DNA of 64,000 nt from Palleronia rufa. Its GTDB lineage: Bacteria > Pseudomonadota > Alphaproteobacteria > Rhodobacterales > Rhodobacteraceae. Position 1 is the stretch's first letter. Each line of letters starts with the position of its first letter. The position numbers and the translations under genes are program-made. The notes beneath the pieces were generated by a model. That model ran no database searches. It saw nothing but the letters and a program-made list of their open reading frames with translations, and was not told the DNA's origin. The DNA is taken from NCBI RefSeq assembly GCF_000743715.1, contig NZ_JQEY01000014.1:18291-82290 (forward strand). Direction: 5' to 3'. Positions 54,602 to 64,000 of the stretch are shown piece after piece.

Positions 54602-54946
54602 ATGCTCAAACACAAGGGCTTTCCTGGCCGCCTTCCCGGCACGGACTTCCAGTTCGTCCTGCGGCGGGCCAGTCCGAAAGGGGCCACGCGCCTTGTGCCG
54701 CGTGACAGGTTCCAGGACCGCCGCGCCGCCGACCGGGCCGCCGACGAAGGCTTTCTCTGGGCCCTGTGGCGCCATTTCGGCGCCGCACCTTTCGAACGCG
54801 GCAATCTCGACGCGGGGCGGTTGTCGTGGCTCTTCGGGCGCGAGGTCGTGCCCGCAGGGGATTCGTTCGATCCAGAGAGTTACGACGCCCTTCTGCGAAT
54901 TGACATCGACCGCGCCCGCGCGAGTTTTCCGGATGTCTTCGACTGA
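54602..54946 (+). CDS. Conserved hypothetical protein between pccB and pccA
   Basis: A 114-residue basic protein, starting M-L-K-H-K-G-F-P-G-R-L-P-G-T-D-F and containing G-F-L-W-A-L-W-R-H-F-G-A-A-P-F and S-Y-D-A-L-L-R-I-D-I-D-R-A-R-A-S-F. No membrane segment, signal or recognisable catalytic motif. The start is close to an AGGGTT stretch. I do not recognise a family. The position in the propionate cluster suggests an accessory role, which is inference. Confidence 0.62.
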   Translation: MLKHKGFPGRLPGTDFQFVLRRASPKGATRLVPRDRFQDRRAADRAADEGFLWALWRHFGAAPFERGNLDAGRLSWLFGREVVPAGDSFDPESYDALLRIDIDRARASFPDVFD

Positions 54947-55285
54947 ATTTCACAACTTATGGCGGAAGTCCGCTCCGCTTTCTATCGGCATAGGCGGGAA
55001 AAGGCCGATTTTGTACGGGTTTTCAAATTCGTTTTGCGCGGTGCGTGACGTTGAGGCAGTTTGAGCCGGTAGGTCCGAGTTGTCCGGTCCTGCGCAACAC
55101 CGTTACCCTTCCCCTATGGCCCGGTTCTCCCCAACCGGGCCAATTTTCCGTCTGGCGGCGGAAAAAGCACGCCCCGCCGACGCGCGATGCCGCGGGGCGG
55201 GTCCGTCCGCGCATTTCTCGGGACAAACCATTGTGCAGCCCATCGAAAAGGTGGCATCAGGTTCGCAGATGCCGCGGAGGGTGCA
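54947..55285. other. Intergenic region in the pcc cluster
   Basis: About 340 bp without a clear gene. The first half (54950-55040) is notably AT-richer than surrounding DNA and could contain a promoter for the downstream genes. The hairpin at 55118-55141 lies within, and a GGAGG site at 55276-55280 serves the next small gene. Confidence 0.45.
55118..55141 (+). terminator. Perfect 9-bp hairpin with C-rich loop, terminator-like
   Basis: Arm ggcccggtt, loop ctcccc, followed by aattttcc. It would end transcripts from pccB and the two small genes, or attenuate reading into pccA. Its core (ccggtt, C-rich loop, aaccgg) is almost the same as the unit at 21720-21741 in the palindrome array. Confidence 0.6.
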
Positions 55286-55435
55286 ATGAAATACGCATGG
55301 GTGGTCATGGCGGCCCTGGTCGCAGGATGTGTTGACACCGCCGGTGTCCCGACCAGCGTCATCGATGCGTCCGAGCCGCAATACGCGCCCGACGATCCCT
55401 GCAAGGGTGTCGTGCCCGAACTCTGCCCGCGCTGA
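55286..55435 (+). CDS. Small lipoprotein (49 residues) before pccA
   Basis: M-K-Y-A-W-V-V-M-A-A-L-V-A-G-C is a compact lipoprotein signal with Cys at 15; a 34-residue mature part ends D-D-P-C-K-G-V-V-P-E-L-C-P-R, so it has two further cysteines. GGAGG precedes the ATG. It ends 12 bp before pccA, so it is almost certainly cotranscribed. Function unknown. Confidence 0.7.
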   Translation: MKYAWVVMAALVAGCVDTAGVPTSVIDASEPQYAPDDPCKGVVPELCPR

Positions 55436-55447
55436 GGGTCTTTACGC

Positions 55448-57508
<2,061 letters not shown>

Positions 57509-57598
57509 CGTGACCCGCGCATGATCCGGCCGGGGCGCCGGGCGGCCCTTCCGTCCGGGCCGGATCCGGTGCGCCGGAACGAACGTGGCCGCACCCGG

Positions 57599-58102
57599 TC
57601 AGCGGCTTTCGCGAATCTCACGCTGGCGGATGGGCATCCCGTCGATGACGCGAGTGAGTTCGCGGACGTCCCAGGGAAAGGGTTTGCGCAGTTTCACGCC
57701 GCCGTCCTTGCCGATCAGCACCAGTTGGAACCCGCGCGGACGCAGGCGGCGGCGGATGTCCGAAAGGGTTCCGGGATCCGTATCGGCGATGATCGCCACG
57801 TCGCGGGTCGCCAGGTCGCCCGCCTGGGCGCGCAAAAGCTCGATCTGCTCCAGAAAGGCGGGATCTTCCGGGCTGTCGGCAAAGACCACAACCGGGCGCG
57901 CGATCCAGCGGAAGTCGTCCAGATCCAGCCCGGCGCCGTCCAGGATCGTGGTCGGATCCGCTTCCCAGATGGCGCGCGCATCCGCGGCGACGTCGCCGAC
58001 CTGAACGGCGGGGGTGGGGCTGGTGTCTTGCGCAAACACCGGGACAAACCCGCCAAAGCCGACTAATGACAGGACCGAAATGAGCGTGACCTTTGATACC
58101 AT
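57599..58102 (-). CDS. DUF4174 family exported protein
   Basis: A 167-residue protein with a signal peptide (M-V-S-K-V-T-L-I-S-V-L-S-L-V-G-F, cleavage after V-F-A near 24). The mature part has W-I-A-R-P-V-V-V-F-A-D-S-P-E-D-P, V-A-I-I-A-D-T-D-P and L-V-L-I-G-K-D-G-G-V-K-L-R. This is the DUF4174 pattern, a thioredoxin-like fold without the C-x-x-C. It is placed between pccA and mcmA on the opposite strand. Start ATG 58102. Confidence 0.8.
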   Translation of the reverse strand: MVSKVTLISVLSLVGFGGFVPVFAQDTSPTPAVQVGDVAADARAIWEADPTTILDGAGLDLDDFRWIARPVVVFADSPEDPAFLEQIELLRAQAGDLATRDVAIIADTDPGTLSDIRRRLRPRGFQLVLIGKDGGVKLRKPFPWDVRELTRVIDGMPIRQREIRESR

Positions 58103-58197
58103 GGGACGAATATAGGGCGTCCGGCCGGCGAATACGATGACGGAGCTTGCCGGCCCGCGGTCACATCGCCGCAAGGAGAACGAAGGAGAGCCTGCCG

Positions 58198-60327
58198 ATG
58201 AACGACTGGAAATCCCGTGCCGAGAAAGAACTCCGCGGCCGTCCGCTGGACGCGCTGACATGGTCCACCGCCGAAGGTATCGATGTGGCGCCCGTCCACG
58301 GCCCCGAGGATGCCGAAGGCCACGGCCACATGGGGTCGATGCCGGGCGAGGCACCGTTCACCCGCGGCGTGAAGGCGACGATGTATGCCGGCCGTCCCTG
58401 GACGATCCGGCAGTACGCGGGCTTTTCCACGGCAGAGGAGTCCAACGCCTTCTACCGCCGCGCGCTTGACGCAGGACAGCAGGGGGTCAGCGTCGCCTTC
58501 GACCTGGCCACCCACCGCGGCTACGACAGCGACCACGAACGGGTCGAGGGCGATGTGGGCAAGGCCGGCGTCGCCATCGATTCGGTCGAGGACATGAAGG
58601 TGCTGTTCGACGGCATCCCGCTGGGCGACGTGTCCGTGTCCATGACCATGAACGGGGCGGTGATCCCGATCCTGGCGTCCTTCATCGTCGCCGGCGAGGA
58701 ACAGGGCGTGGACCGCGCCAAGCTGTCGGGGACGATCCAGAACGACATCCTCAAGGAGTTCATGGTCCGCAACACCTACATCTATCCGCCCGAACCCTCG
58801 ATGCGCATCGTGGCCGACATCATCGACTACACGGCGCGGGAGATGCCGAGGTTCAACTCCATCTCGATTTCCGGCTACCACATGCAGGAGGCCGGAGCGA
58901 ACCTGGTTCAGGAACTGGCCTTCACCCTGGCCGACGGAAAGGAATACGTCCGCGTCGCCAAGGATCGCGGCATGGATGTGGACAACTTCGCCGGGCGGCT
59001 GTCGTTCTTCTTCGCCATCGGCATGAACTTCTTCATGGAGGCGGCCAAGCTGCGCGCCGCGCGGTTCCTGTGGCATGAGATCATGACCGAGATGGGCGCC
59101 AAGGACGACCGCTCGAAGATGCTGCGCACCCATTGCCAGACGAGCGGGGTCAGCCTCGCCGAGCAGGATCCCTACAACAACGTGGTCCGCACGGCCTACG
59201 AGGCGATGAGCGCAGTGCTGGGCGGCACGCAGTCGCTGCACACGAACTCCTTCGACGAAGCCATTGCGCTGCCTACGGATTTCTCGTCCCGCATCGCGCG
59301 CAACACGCAGCTGATCCTGCAGAACGAGACCGGCGTGACGCAAGTGGTCGATCCGCTGGCCGGCTCCTACTACGTGGAAAAGCTGACTGCAGACATGATC
59401 GACAAGGCGCGGGAGCTGATGGCCGAGGTGGACGAGCTGGGCGGCATGACCAAGGCGGTCGAATCCGGCATGCCGAAGCTCCGGATAGAGGAAGCCGCGG
59501 CGGCCAAGCAGGCCCGGATCGACCGGGGCGAGGAGGTCATCGTCGGAGTGAACAGGTTCCGGCTGGCCCAGGAAGAGGACCTGGACATCCGGGTGATCGA
59601 CAACGCCGGCGTGCGCGACAGCCAGATCGCCGGGTTGAAGGCGCTCCGCGACGGCCGCGACCAGCCGGCCTGCGACGCCGCATTGCAGGCGCTGGAAGAG
59701 GGCGCGCGCGCCAATGGCAACCTGCTGGCCCTGGCGGTCGAGGCCGCGCGGGCGCGCGCCACGGTGGGTGAGATTTCGATGGCGCTGGAGACCGTCTTCG
59801 GCCGGCACCGCGCGGAGGTCCGCACCCTGTCGGGCGTCTACGGCGCCGCCTATGAGGGCGACGCGGGCTACGAGAAGATCCAGAAGGACGTCGAGAGTTT
59901 CGCCGAGGAAGAGGGCCGGCGCCCGCGGATGCTGGTCGTCAAGGTCGGCCAGGACGGCCACGACCGTGGTGCCAAGGTGATCGCCACCGCCTTCGCAGAC
60001 ATCGGCTTCGACGTCGATGTCGGCCCGCTATTCCAGACGCCCGAAGAGGCCGCCCAGGACGCGATGGACAACGACGTGCATGTGGTGGGCCTGTCCAGCC
60101 AGGCCGCCGGACACCTGACCAACGCGCCCAAGCTGATCCAGGCGCTGAAGGACAAGGGCGCGGGCGACATTCTGGTGATCTGCGGCGGCGTGATCCCGGC
60201 GCGGGACTACAAGGTGCTGAAGGAGGCGGGTGTCGCGGCGGTGTTCGGTCCGGGCACGAATATCCCGGAGGCCGCGGCCAAGGTGCTCGACCTCATCCGG
60301 CAGTCCCGGCCCGGGGCGGCCGCATGA
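58198..60327 (+). CDS. mcmA: Methylmalonyl-CoA mutase
   Basis: Adenosylcobalamin-dependent rearrangement of (R)-methylmalonyl-CoA to succinyl-CoA. The 709-residue protein carries both parts in one chain: the TIM-barrel domain (about 1-560) with [20 protein letters not shown] and Q-T-S-G-V-S-L, and the B12-binding domain (about 575-705) with D-G-H-D-R-G, where His588 is the lower cobalt ligand, and G-G-V-I-P. AAGGAG precedes the ATG. It completes the propionyl-CoA to succinyl-CoA route with pccA/pccB; no epimerase gene lies in the window. Confidence 0.97.
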   Translation: MNDWKSRAEKELRGRPLDALTWSTAEGIDVAPVHGPEDAEGHGHMGSMPGEAPFTRGVKATMYAGRPWTIRQYAGFSTAEESNAFYRRALDAGQQGVSVAFDLATHRGYDSDHERVEGDVGKAGVAIDSVEDMKVLFDGIPLGDVSVSMTMNGAVIPILASFIVAGEEQGVDRAKLSGTIQNDILKEFMVRNTYIYPPEPSMRIVADIIDYTAREMPRFNSISISGYHMQEAGANLVQELAFTLADGKEYVRVAKDRGMDVDNFAGRLSFFFAIGMNFFMEAAKLRAARFLWHEIMTEMGAKDDRSKMLRTHCQTSGVSLAEQDPYNNVVRTAYEAMSAVLGGTQSLHTNSFDEAIALPTDFSSRIARNTQLILQNETGVTQVVDPLAGSYYVEKLTADMIDKARELMAEVDELGGMTKAVESGMPKLRIEEAAAAKQARIDRGEEVIVGVNRFRLAQEEDLDIRVIDNAGVRDSQIAGLKALRDGRDQPACDAALQALEEGARANGNLLALAVEAARARATVGEISMALETVFGRHRAEVRTLSGVYGAAYEGDAGYEKIQKDVESFAEEEGRRPRMLVVKVGQDGHDRGAKVIATAFADIGFDVDVGPLFQTPEEAAQDAMDNDVHVVGLSSQAAGHLTNAPKLIQALKDKGAGDILVICGGVIPARDYKVLKEAGVAAVFGPGTNIPEAAAKVLDLIRQSRPGAAA

Positions 60328-60640
60328 TGCGGACGTCGGTCTGAGACTCCGCGGCCTTCGGCGCGTTCGACCGTCAACGCCTGCTGACGCGGGCTGTGCC
60401 GGCGGCACGGCCTTCGACCTCGACGGGCGCAAACCGAAAAGATGACGGCCCGCTGGCGACTGGGGTCGTCCGAACGGGGCGCCTGTATCGCCCATTGCCG
60501 GGTCGGTCGCACGGAACCTCCGCGCCGCCACGGTTTGCAATAGAATTCCGCCCATTTTCCCGGAGTTGGCGCCGTTTGCGCAACTGGTGCGGCGCGCACT
60601 GCCGGTCTAGGGTGGTGTCCGGCCGAACCGGAGAGACTCC
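60328..60640. other. Intergenic region between mcmA and the VOC protein gene
   Basis: About 310 bp. No gene recognised. An AT-rich stretch near 60535-60560 could include a promoter for the downstream gene. No clear terminator is seen after mcmA. Confidence 0.4.
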
Positions 60641-61267
60641 ATGGACATCGATCACCTCGTCGTCACCGCCACGTCGGTCGAGACCGGCGCCCGCGCGGTC
60701 GAGGCGGCTCTCGGCGTTCCCACCGAAGACGGCGGCGCCCATCCGCATATGGGCACCCGCAACCGGCTGCTGTCGCTGGGACCCGATACCTACCTGGAGG
60801 TCATCGCCGTCGACCCCGGGGCCCCCCTGCCGGGGCATCCGCGCTGGTTCGGCATGGATGCGCCGCCCGCCGCGCCGCGCCTGTCGAACTGGGCGGCGCG
60901 CGTGACCGACATGATCCGCGCATTGGGAGAGGCGCCGATGGGCATGGGAGAGCGCAGGACACTCAGCCGCGGCGATCTGTCCTGGGACATGGCCATCCCG
61001 CAATCGGGCACATGGCCCTTCGACGGCGTCGTTCCGGCCCTGCTGTCCTGGACCGGCGCGATGCCACAGGACCGGCTCACCGACCGGGGCTGCAGGCTTC
61101 AGCGCCTGCTGCTGATCCACCCGCGCATGGGCGATCTGTCCACCGCATGGCCGCGCCTTCTCGACACGCCGCGGGTGACGGCCCAGGTCGGGCCGCAGCC
61201 CGCCATCGTGGCAGAGATCGCGACGCCCACGGGCCTCAAGATCCTGAGCGGCGCGCTTGCCGCGTGA
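60641..61267 (+). CDS. VOC (glyoxalase-like) family protein
   Basis: A 208-residue protein of the glyoxalase-like domain family: M-D-I-D-H-L-V-V-T-A-T-S at the start, then H-P-H-M-G-T-R-N-R-L-L-S-L-G and Y-L-E-V-I-A-V-D-P. The second half forms the second VOC module. The putative metal ligands H5 and E near 55 are there, but the substrate cannot be named. Proximity to the methylmalonyl-CoA route raises the question of an epimerase, but methylmalonyl-CoA epimerase is shorter (about 135-150 residues) and this is the 'glyoxalase_3'-like group. Confidence 0.75.
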   Translation: MDIDHLVVTATSVETGARAVEAALGVPTEDGGAHPHMGTRNRLLSLGPDTYLEVIAVDPGAPLPGHPRWFGMDAPPAAPRLSNWAARVTDMIRALGEAPMGMGERRTLSRGDLSWDMAIPQSGTWPFDGVVPALLSWTGAMPQDRLTDRGCRLQRLLLIHPRMGDLSTAWPRLLDTPRVTAQVGPQPAIVAEIATPTGLKILSGALAA

Positions 61268-61353
61268 CCGCCTGGCCCCGCTGCGGCCAGATGCAGGGCC
61301 GCCATGCATCGAAGCAGCTTTCGAGCCGCCGTCGTCGCGGCTAGGCTAGGCCC

Positions 61354-62031
61354 ATGTCGATCTGGTCCCGAATCCTGGATGCGCTCTCCGCGCTCCGCCA
61401 CGGTGAGAGCCTGTCCGCGGTCTTCGACCGGCTGCGCAGCGCGCCGGAACGGTCGGTCGGGTTCACCATCGCCGTGATCGCGCTGGGCGCCAAGATGGCC
61501 AAGGCGGACGGGCAGGTGACCCGCGATGAGGTCACCGCCTTCCGTGAGGTGTTCCACATCCCCCCTGAGGCGGAGACCGCCGCGGGCCGCGTCTTCAACA
61601 TGGCCCGCCAGGACGTCGCCGGGTTCGAGGACTATGCCGCGCGTATCACCGCCATATTCGGCAGCGGTGCCGCGGCCCTGTCGGACCTGCTGGAGGGGCT
61701 CTTTCACATCGCCGTTGCCGATGGAACGTACCATCCGGACGAAGAGGCGTTCCTGCGCCGGGTGCAGGAGATCTTCGGACTGACGGAGCGGCAGTTCCGC
61801 CAGATCCGCGCCCGCCATGTGGCCGGAGCGGAACCGGACCCTTATGAGGTTCTGGGCATCGCTCCGGATGCAAGCGTGAAGGAGGCCCGTTCGGCATGGC
61901 GCGCCCTGGTGCGTGAGAACCATCCCGATCGGATGATCGCGCGTGGCGTCCCGGAAGAAGCCGTGCGCATGGCCGAGCGGCGGATGCAGGCGATCAACCG
62001 GGCATGGGATGATATTTCGGCAGCAAAGTGA
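61354..62031 (+). CDS. DjlA-like protein: TerB domain plus C-terminal J domain
   Basis: A 225-residue co-chaperone-like protein. Residues about 35-145 form a TerB-like helical domain (A-L-G-A-K-M-A-K-A-D-G-Q-V-T-R-D-E and H-I-A-V-A-D-G-T-Y-H-P-D-E-E). The C-terminal J domain (about 160-225) has D-P-Y-E-V-L-G-I-A-P-D-A-S and the diagnostic H-P-D in N-H-P-D-R-M. It would stimulate DnaK. No N-terminal membrane anchor like that of E. coli DjlA is present. Confidence 0.9.
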   Translation: MSIWSRILDALSALRHGESLSAVFDRLRSAPERSVGFTIAVIALGAKMAKADGQVTRDEVTAFREVFHIPPEAETAAGRVFNMARQDVAGFEDYAARITAIFGSGAAALSDLLEGLFHIAVADGTYHPDEEAFLRRVQEIFGLTERQFRQIRARHVAGAEPDPYEVLGIAPDASVKEARSAWRALVRENHPDRMIARGVPEEAVRMAERRMQAINRAWDDISAAK

Positions 62032-62356
62032 GGGAACCGTTCCGCGATGCGGACCGGTCCGCCGACGGGACGCGTGTTGCGTGACAACGGCGCATGGTCG
62101 TTGCGTCGGGGCGGGTTCCGGCCGCTGCACGCGCTCCGGGGCCACGGGCTTGACCTCGGCCGGGACCTCCCCCTGGTTCTGAGGCCGCGTTCGTGATCGA
62201 ATGCCGCGACACCCCAAGACGGTCCTACCCGCGCGCGATCCGCAGGACGACCCGGCGGCGCGCGACCCGCCGGATGTCCACCGGACCAAACGGGCCGCGT
62301 CCGATCATTTCGCCGTGACATGAGAACCAGCGGCGGCTCCGGCGCGTTCCCGTTCC
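62032..62356. other. Intergenic region, no gene recognised
   Basis: About 325 bp of GC-rich DNA between two genes on the same strand. No convincing ORF, terminator T tract or palindrome. Nothing further can be supported. Confidence 0.4.
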
Positions 62357-62704
62357 ATGTATGCAATACTGAAACCCGCAACTCTCGTCCTTCTGCTGGT
62401 GACACCGGCCATCGCACAGGATCCCGAACCCTCTCCGTCCCAGGGCGATGCCAGCGACATCACCGAAGGCGTCGATATGCTGTCGGAGGGGGCGCGGCGT
62501 CTGCTGCGCGGGCTGATGGGTGAGGTCGAGCCCGAGATGCGCGACCTGGCCGATGCGCTGAAGGAGTGGAACTTCGAAGGGCTGGACCTTGAGGATCTGG
62601 GCGCCTACCAGCCGCCCGAAGTGCTGCCCAACGGCGACATCATCATCCGCCGCAAGGACAGCCGCCCGGTGGATCAGCCCATGGACGATGAGATCGAGCT
62701 CTAG
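62357..62704 (+). CDS. Small exported protein, unknown function
   Basis: A 115-residue protein with a Sec signal peptide: M-Y-A-I-L-K-P-A-T-L-V-L-L-L-V-T-P-A-I-A, cleavage after A-I-A near 20. The mature part is acidic and helical (L-L-R-G-L-M-G-E-V-E-P-E-M-R-D-L) with a Y-Q-P-P-E-V-L-P-N-G-D-I-I-I-R-R-K segment. Similar small periplasmic proteins are widespread in Rhodobacterales without known function. It is the last normal gene before the decayed mobile element. Confidence 0.7.
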   Translation: MYAILKPATLVLLLVTPAIAQDPEPSPSQGDASDITEGVDMLSEGARRLLRGLMGEVEPEMRDLADALKEWNFEGLDLEDLGAYQPPEVLPNGDIIIRRKDSRPVDQPMDDEIEL

Positions 62705-62940
62705 ACCGCCATCGGGGATCGTCCTGGGCCTGCGGCGTTGACCGTGCGGCTCCGACAAGCGATTGGGTCGCGCGCTGGCCTTTTTCGGGACATGTCGCTT
62801 CGATCATCCGACGGCAGCCCTCTTGCGTCATGGTATCAAAGGGTCCGACGGTTGGGGCTGCGGGTGGAGTGCGCCCCGCGGGGTGGACCAATTGAGCGCG
62901 TTGGGTTGACCGGGAGCGGGCTTTCAGAGGCGCACAACCC

Positions 62941-63279
62941 GTGCCGAAATGCCGTCGCAATCGTCGCACCGGGATCAAGCGCCAGGTTGCCGAATATCAT
63001 CCCGGCGACACCCTGCATGCTCTCGGCCGTCGCCACGAGCTGTCGAGAAACCCGATCCGGATCGGGAAGGCGGAGGCCGGTGTATCGAATGAAGACGCGG
63101 CTGCGGCCCGGTTGCTCGCGGATCGTGAGGCGCGCATCGCGGCCCTCGCGCGCCGCGTCGGACGGCAGGTGCTTGAGATTTATAAAAGGCGGCTGCACGC
63201 TCCGGACCATTGCAGAAAACGCGCCTGCATCCATGACAACCGGCCCGTCGGCCTTTCCATCCGGAGGGGGCGCGCGCCG
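62941..63279 (+). pseudogene. IS3-family OrfA remnant
   Basis: From the GTG at 62941 the frame reads like the helix-turn-helix OrfA of IS3 elements: C-R-R-N-R-R-T-G-I-K-R-Q-V-A-E-Y, T-L-H-A-L-G-R-R-H-E-L-S-R-N-P-I-R-I, then a leucine-zipper-like R-I-A-A-L-A-R-R-V-G-R-Q-V-L-E-I. The normal stop is lost, and the frame runs on into the orfB region. Several conserved hydrophobic positions are replaced. Confidence 0.8.
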
Positions 63280-64000
63280 ATGGGCATCGCGCGATCCAGC
63301 TCCCGCGCCGCGCCGGACGGCAGGCACGCTGATGAGGCGATCGTCGCGGAAATCCGTGCCATCGCCGACGGGGTCGAAGGCCATGCCGCCGCGTCGATGC
63401 CGAACGCCGTCACCGCGGGCTCATCGTGACCGCAGAGATGGGGCGACGGCTGATGAAGGCGCACGATCCGAACCCGCGACGGCGAAGGCGTTCGTCCGCA
63501 CGACCGACAGCGATCGCGATGGACCGATCTTGGCGTCGAAAGGGTCGATGGTCCGGATCGGGTTCGGGTGGCCAACCCGACCCACATCGCGATCGCCGGT
63601 GGCTTCGCCTGCGCCGCGCTGATCCTCGATGCCCGGTCTCGTCGCGTGGTGGGGTGCGCGATCGGCCGCGGCATCGATGCGCGCCTCGCCGTGGCGGCGC
63701 TTCGTCAGGCGATCGCGCTGCGCAGGCCTTTGCCGGGTTGCGCGTTTCACTCGGACCGCGGGTCGCGATACGCTTCGGAGATGCATCGAGCCTGCCTTGC
63801 GAGGCATGGCTTCGTCGGGTCCACGAGTCGGCGCGGCACTCCACCCGCAGGCCGGGAGCTTCAGGAGGACACTGAAGGTGGAGGATCCCTCTCCGATGGA
63901 CTATGAAACCTTCGACGATGTGGCTGAGGGGGTGCCCTGCTTCATCGCCGCATACGACACCCGTCGCCTGCATTCAGCCCCGGAATATCTCGGCCCCGCC
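63280..64000 (+). pseudogene. IS3-family OrfB (DDE transposase) remnant with frameshifts and lost catalytic residues
   Basis: Segments in order: M-G-I-A-R-S-S at 63280 with D-E-A-I-V-A-E-I-R-A-I; G-R-R-L-M-K-A-H-D-P-N-P-R-R-R-R-R near 63435 in a second frame; R-T-T-D-S-D-R-D-G-P-I near 63500 in a third; N-P-T-H-I-A-I-A-G-G-F at 63571 back in the first; and F-R-R-T-L-K-V-E at 63860 in the third. The first catalytic Asp (usual V-A-D-I-T-Y-I) is Asn, the second (H-S-D-R-G) is kept, and the Glu (usual A-E-S-F) is Gly in A-G-S-F. The element is dead. Confidence 0.85.

Larger units (their letters stand above)
62941..64000 (+). mobile_element. Decayed IS3-family element, runs off the right edge
   Basis: Both orfA- and orfB-like sequences of an IS3 element are recognisable in order, but in at least four different reading frames. 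Terminal inverted repeats were not identified, so the left limit is set at the orfA-like start. The copy is clearly inactive. Confidence 0.85.

Noticed and set aside
58063-59961. Open frame of about 630 codons opposite mcmA
   Set aside because: Antisense shadow of methylmalonyl-CoA mutase, which has complete conserved motifs on the plus strand.
60641-61267. Methylmalonyl-CoA epimerase, to complete the pccB-pccA-mcmA route
   Set aside because: The protein is longer than epimerases and lacks their characteristic pattern; only a general VOC fold can be supported.

Overview
The window looks like a chromosomal segment of a GC-rich alphaproteobacterium of the Rhodobacterales (roseobacter/Paracoccaceae type). 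The evidence is the gene set: a pccB-pccA-mcmA propionyl-CoA cluster interspersed with tiny lipoproteins, an aa3-type cytochrome oxidase subunit IV peptide, a DctQMP TRAP transporter, lysC next to ptsP, an fdhD-mobA-mobB-moeA molybdenum cofactor operon, a DUF2793 spike-like protein and tatABC. Starts are often GTG, and neighbouring genes often overlap by 4 nt. I found no rRNA, tRNA, CRISPR array or replication origin.

Layout. 1-642 is the end of an IS5-family element running off the left edge. 877-5757 holds tsaC/sua5, an acyl-CoA dehydrogenase, a metallo-beta-lactamase hydrolase, an oxidase subunit IV peptide and a lipoprotein. 5987-9648 holds ugd, a DUF2793 protein and azlCD. 9706-13855 is the molybdenum cofactor operon, ending in a fusion of an uncharacterised N-terminal domain to MoeA. 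13870-21421 holds a zinc-ribbon membrane protein, a PlsC-type acyltransferase, mtnP, a SulP transporter, a flavin reductase, a GNAT protein and an EcsC protein. 21422-22032 is a convergent intergenic region with a dense run of short palindromes and a small ORF. 22277-25981 is lysC-ptsP. 26470-30868 holds a PsiE-like protein, a flavin monooxygenase and a GH9 glycosidase. 31013-38558 is a catabolic island: TRAP transporter, flavin reductase, aldo/keto reductase, SsuD-like monooxygenase, and a divergent GntR/UTRA regulator with a Gfo/Idh dehydrogenase. 38636-44803 holds tatABC, a DUF815 ATPase, and surE-pcm-nlpD on the other strand. 44904-52568 holds bioY, purF, a LysE exporter, an ExoD-like protein, a Tat-exported hydrolase, thpR, a hemerythrin protein and an MFS exporter. 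52745-60327 is the propionyl-CoA to succinyl-CoA cluster. 60641-62704 holds three small genes. 62941-64000 is a decayed IS3-family element running off the right edge.

The genes most clearly working together are pccB/pccA/mcmA (propionate assimilation), fdhD/mobA/mobB/moeA (cofactor delivery to molybdoenzymes), tatABC (possibly serving the local Tat substrate at 48695) and the 31013-38558 island (import and oxidation of an unidentified, perhaps organosulfonate, substrate).

The feature I consider most unusual is the palindrome array at 21544-21874. It holds about a dozen consecutive, non-identical short hairpins whose arms differ but stay complementary, mostly with C-rich loops. One very similar hairpin lies at 55118-55141. 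I cannot assign it to a known element. Its statistical strength must be tested because the DNA is GC-rich.
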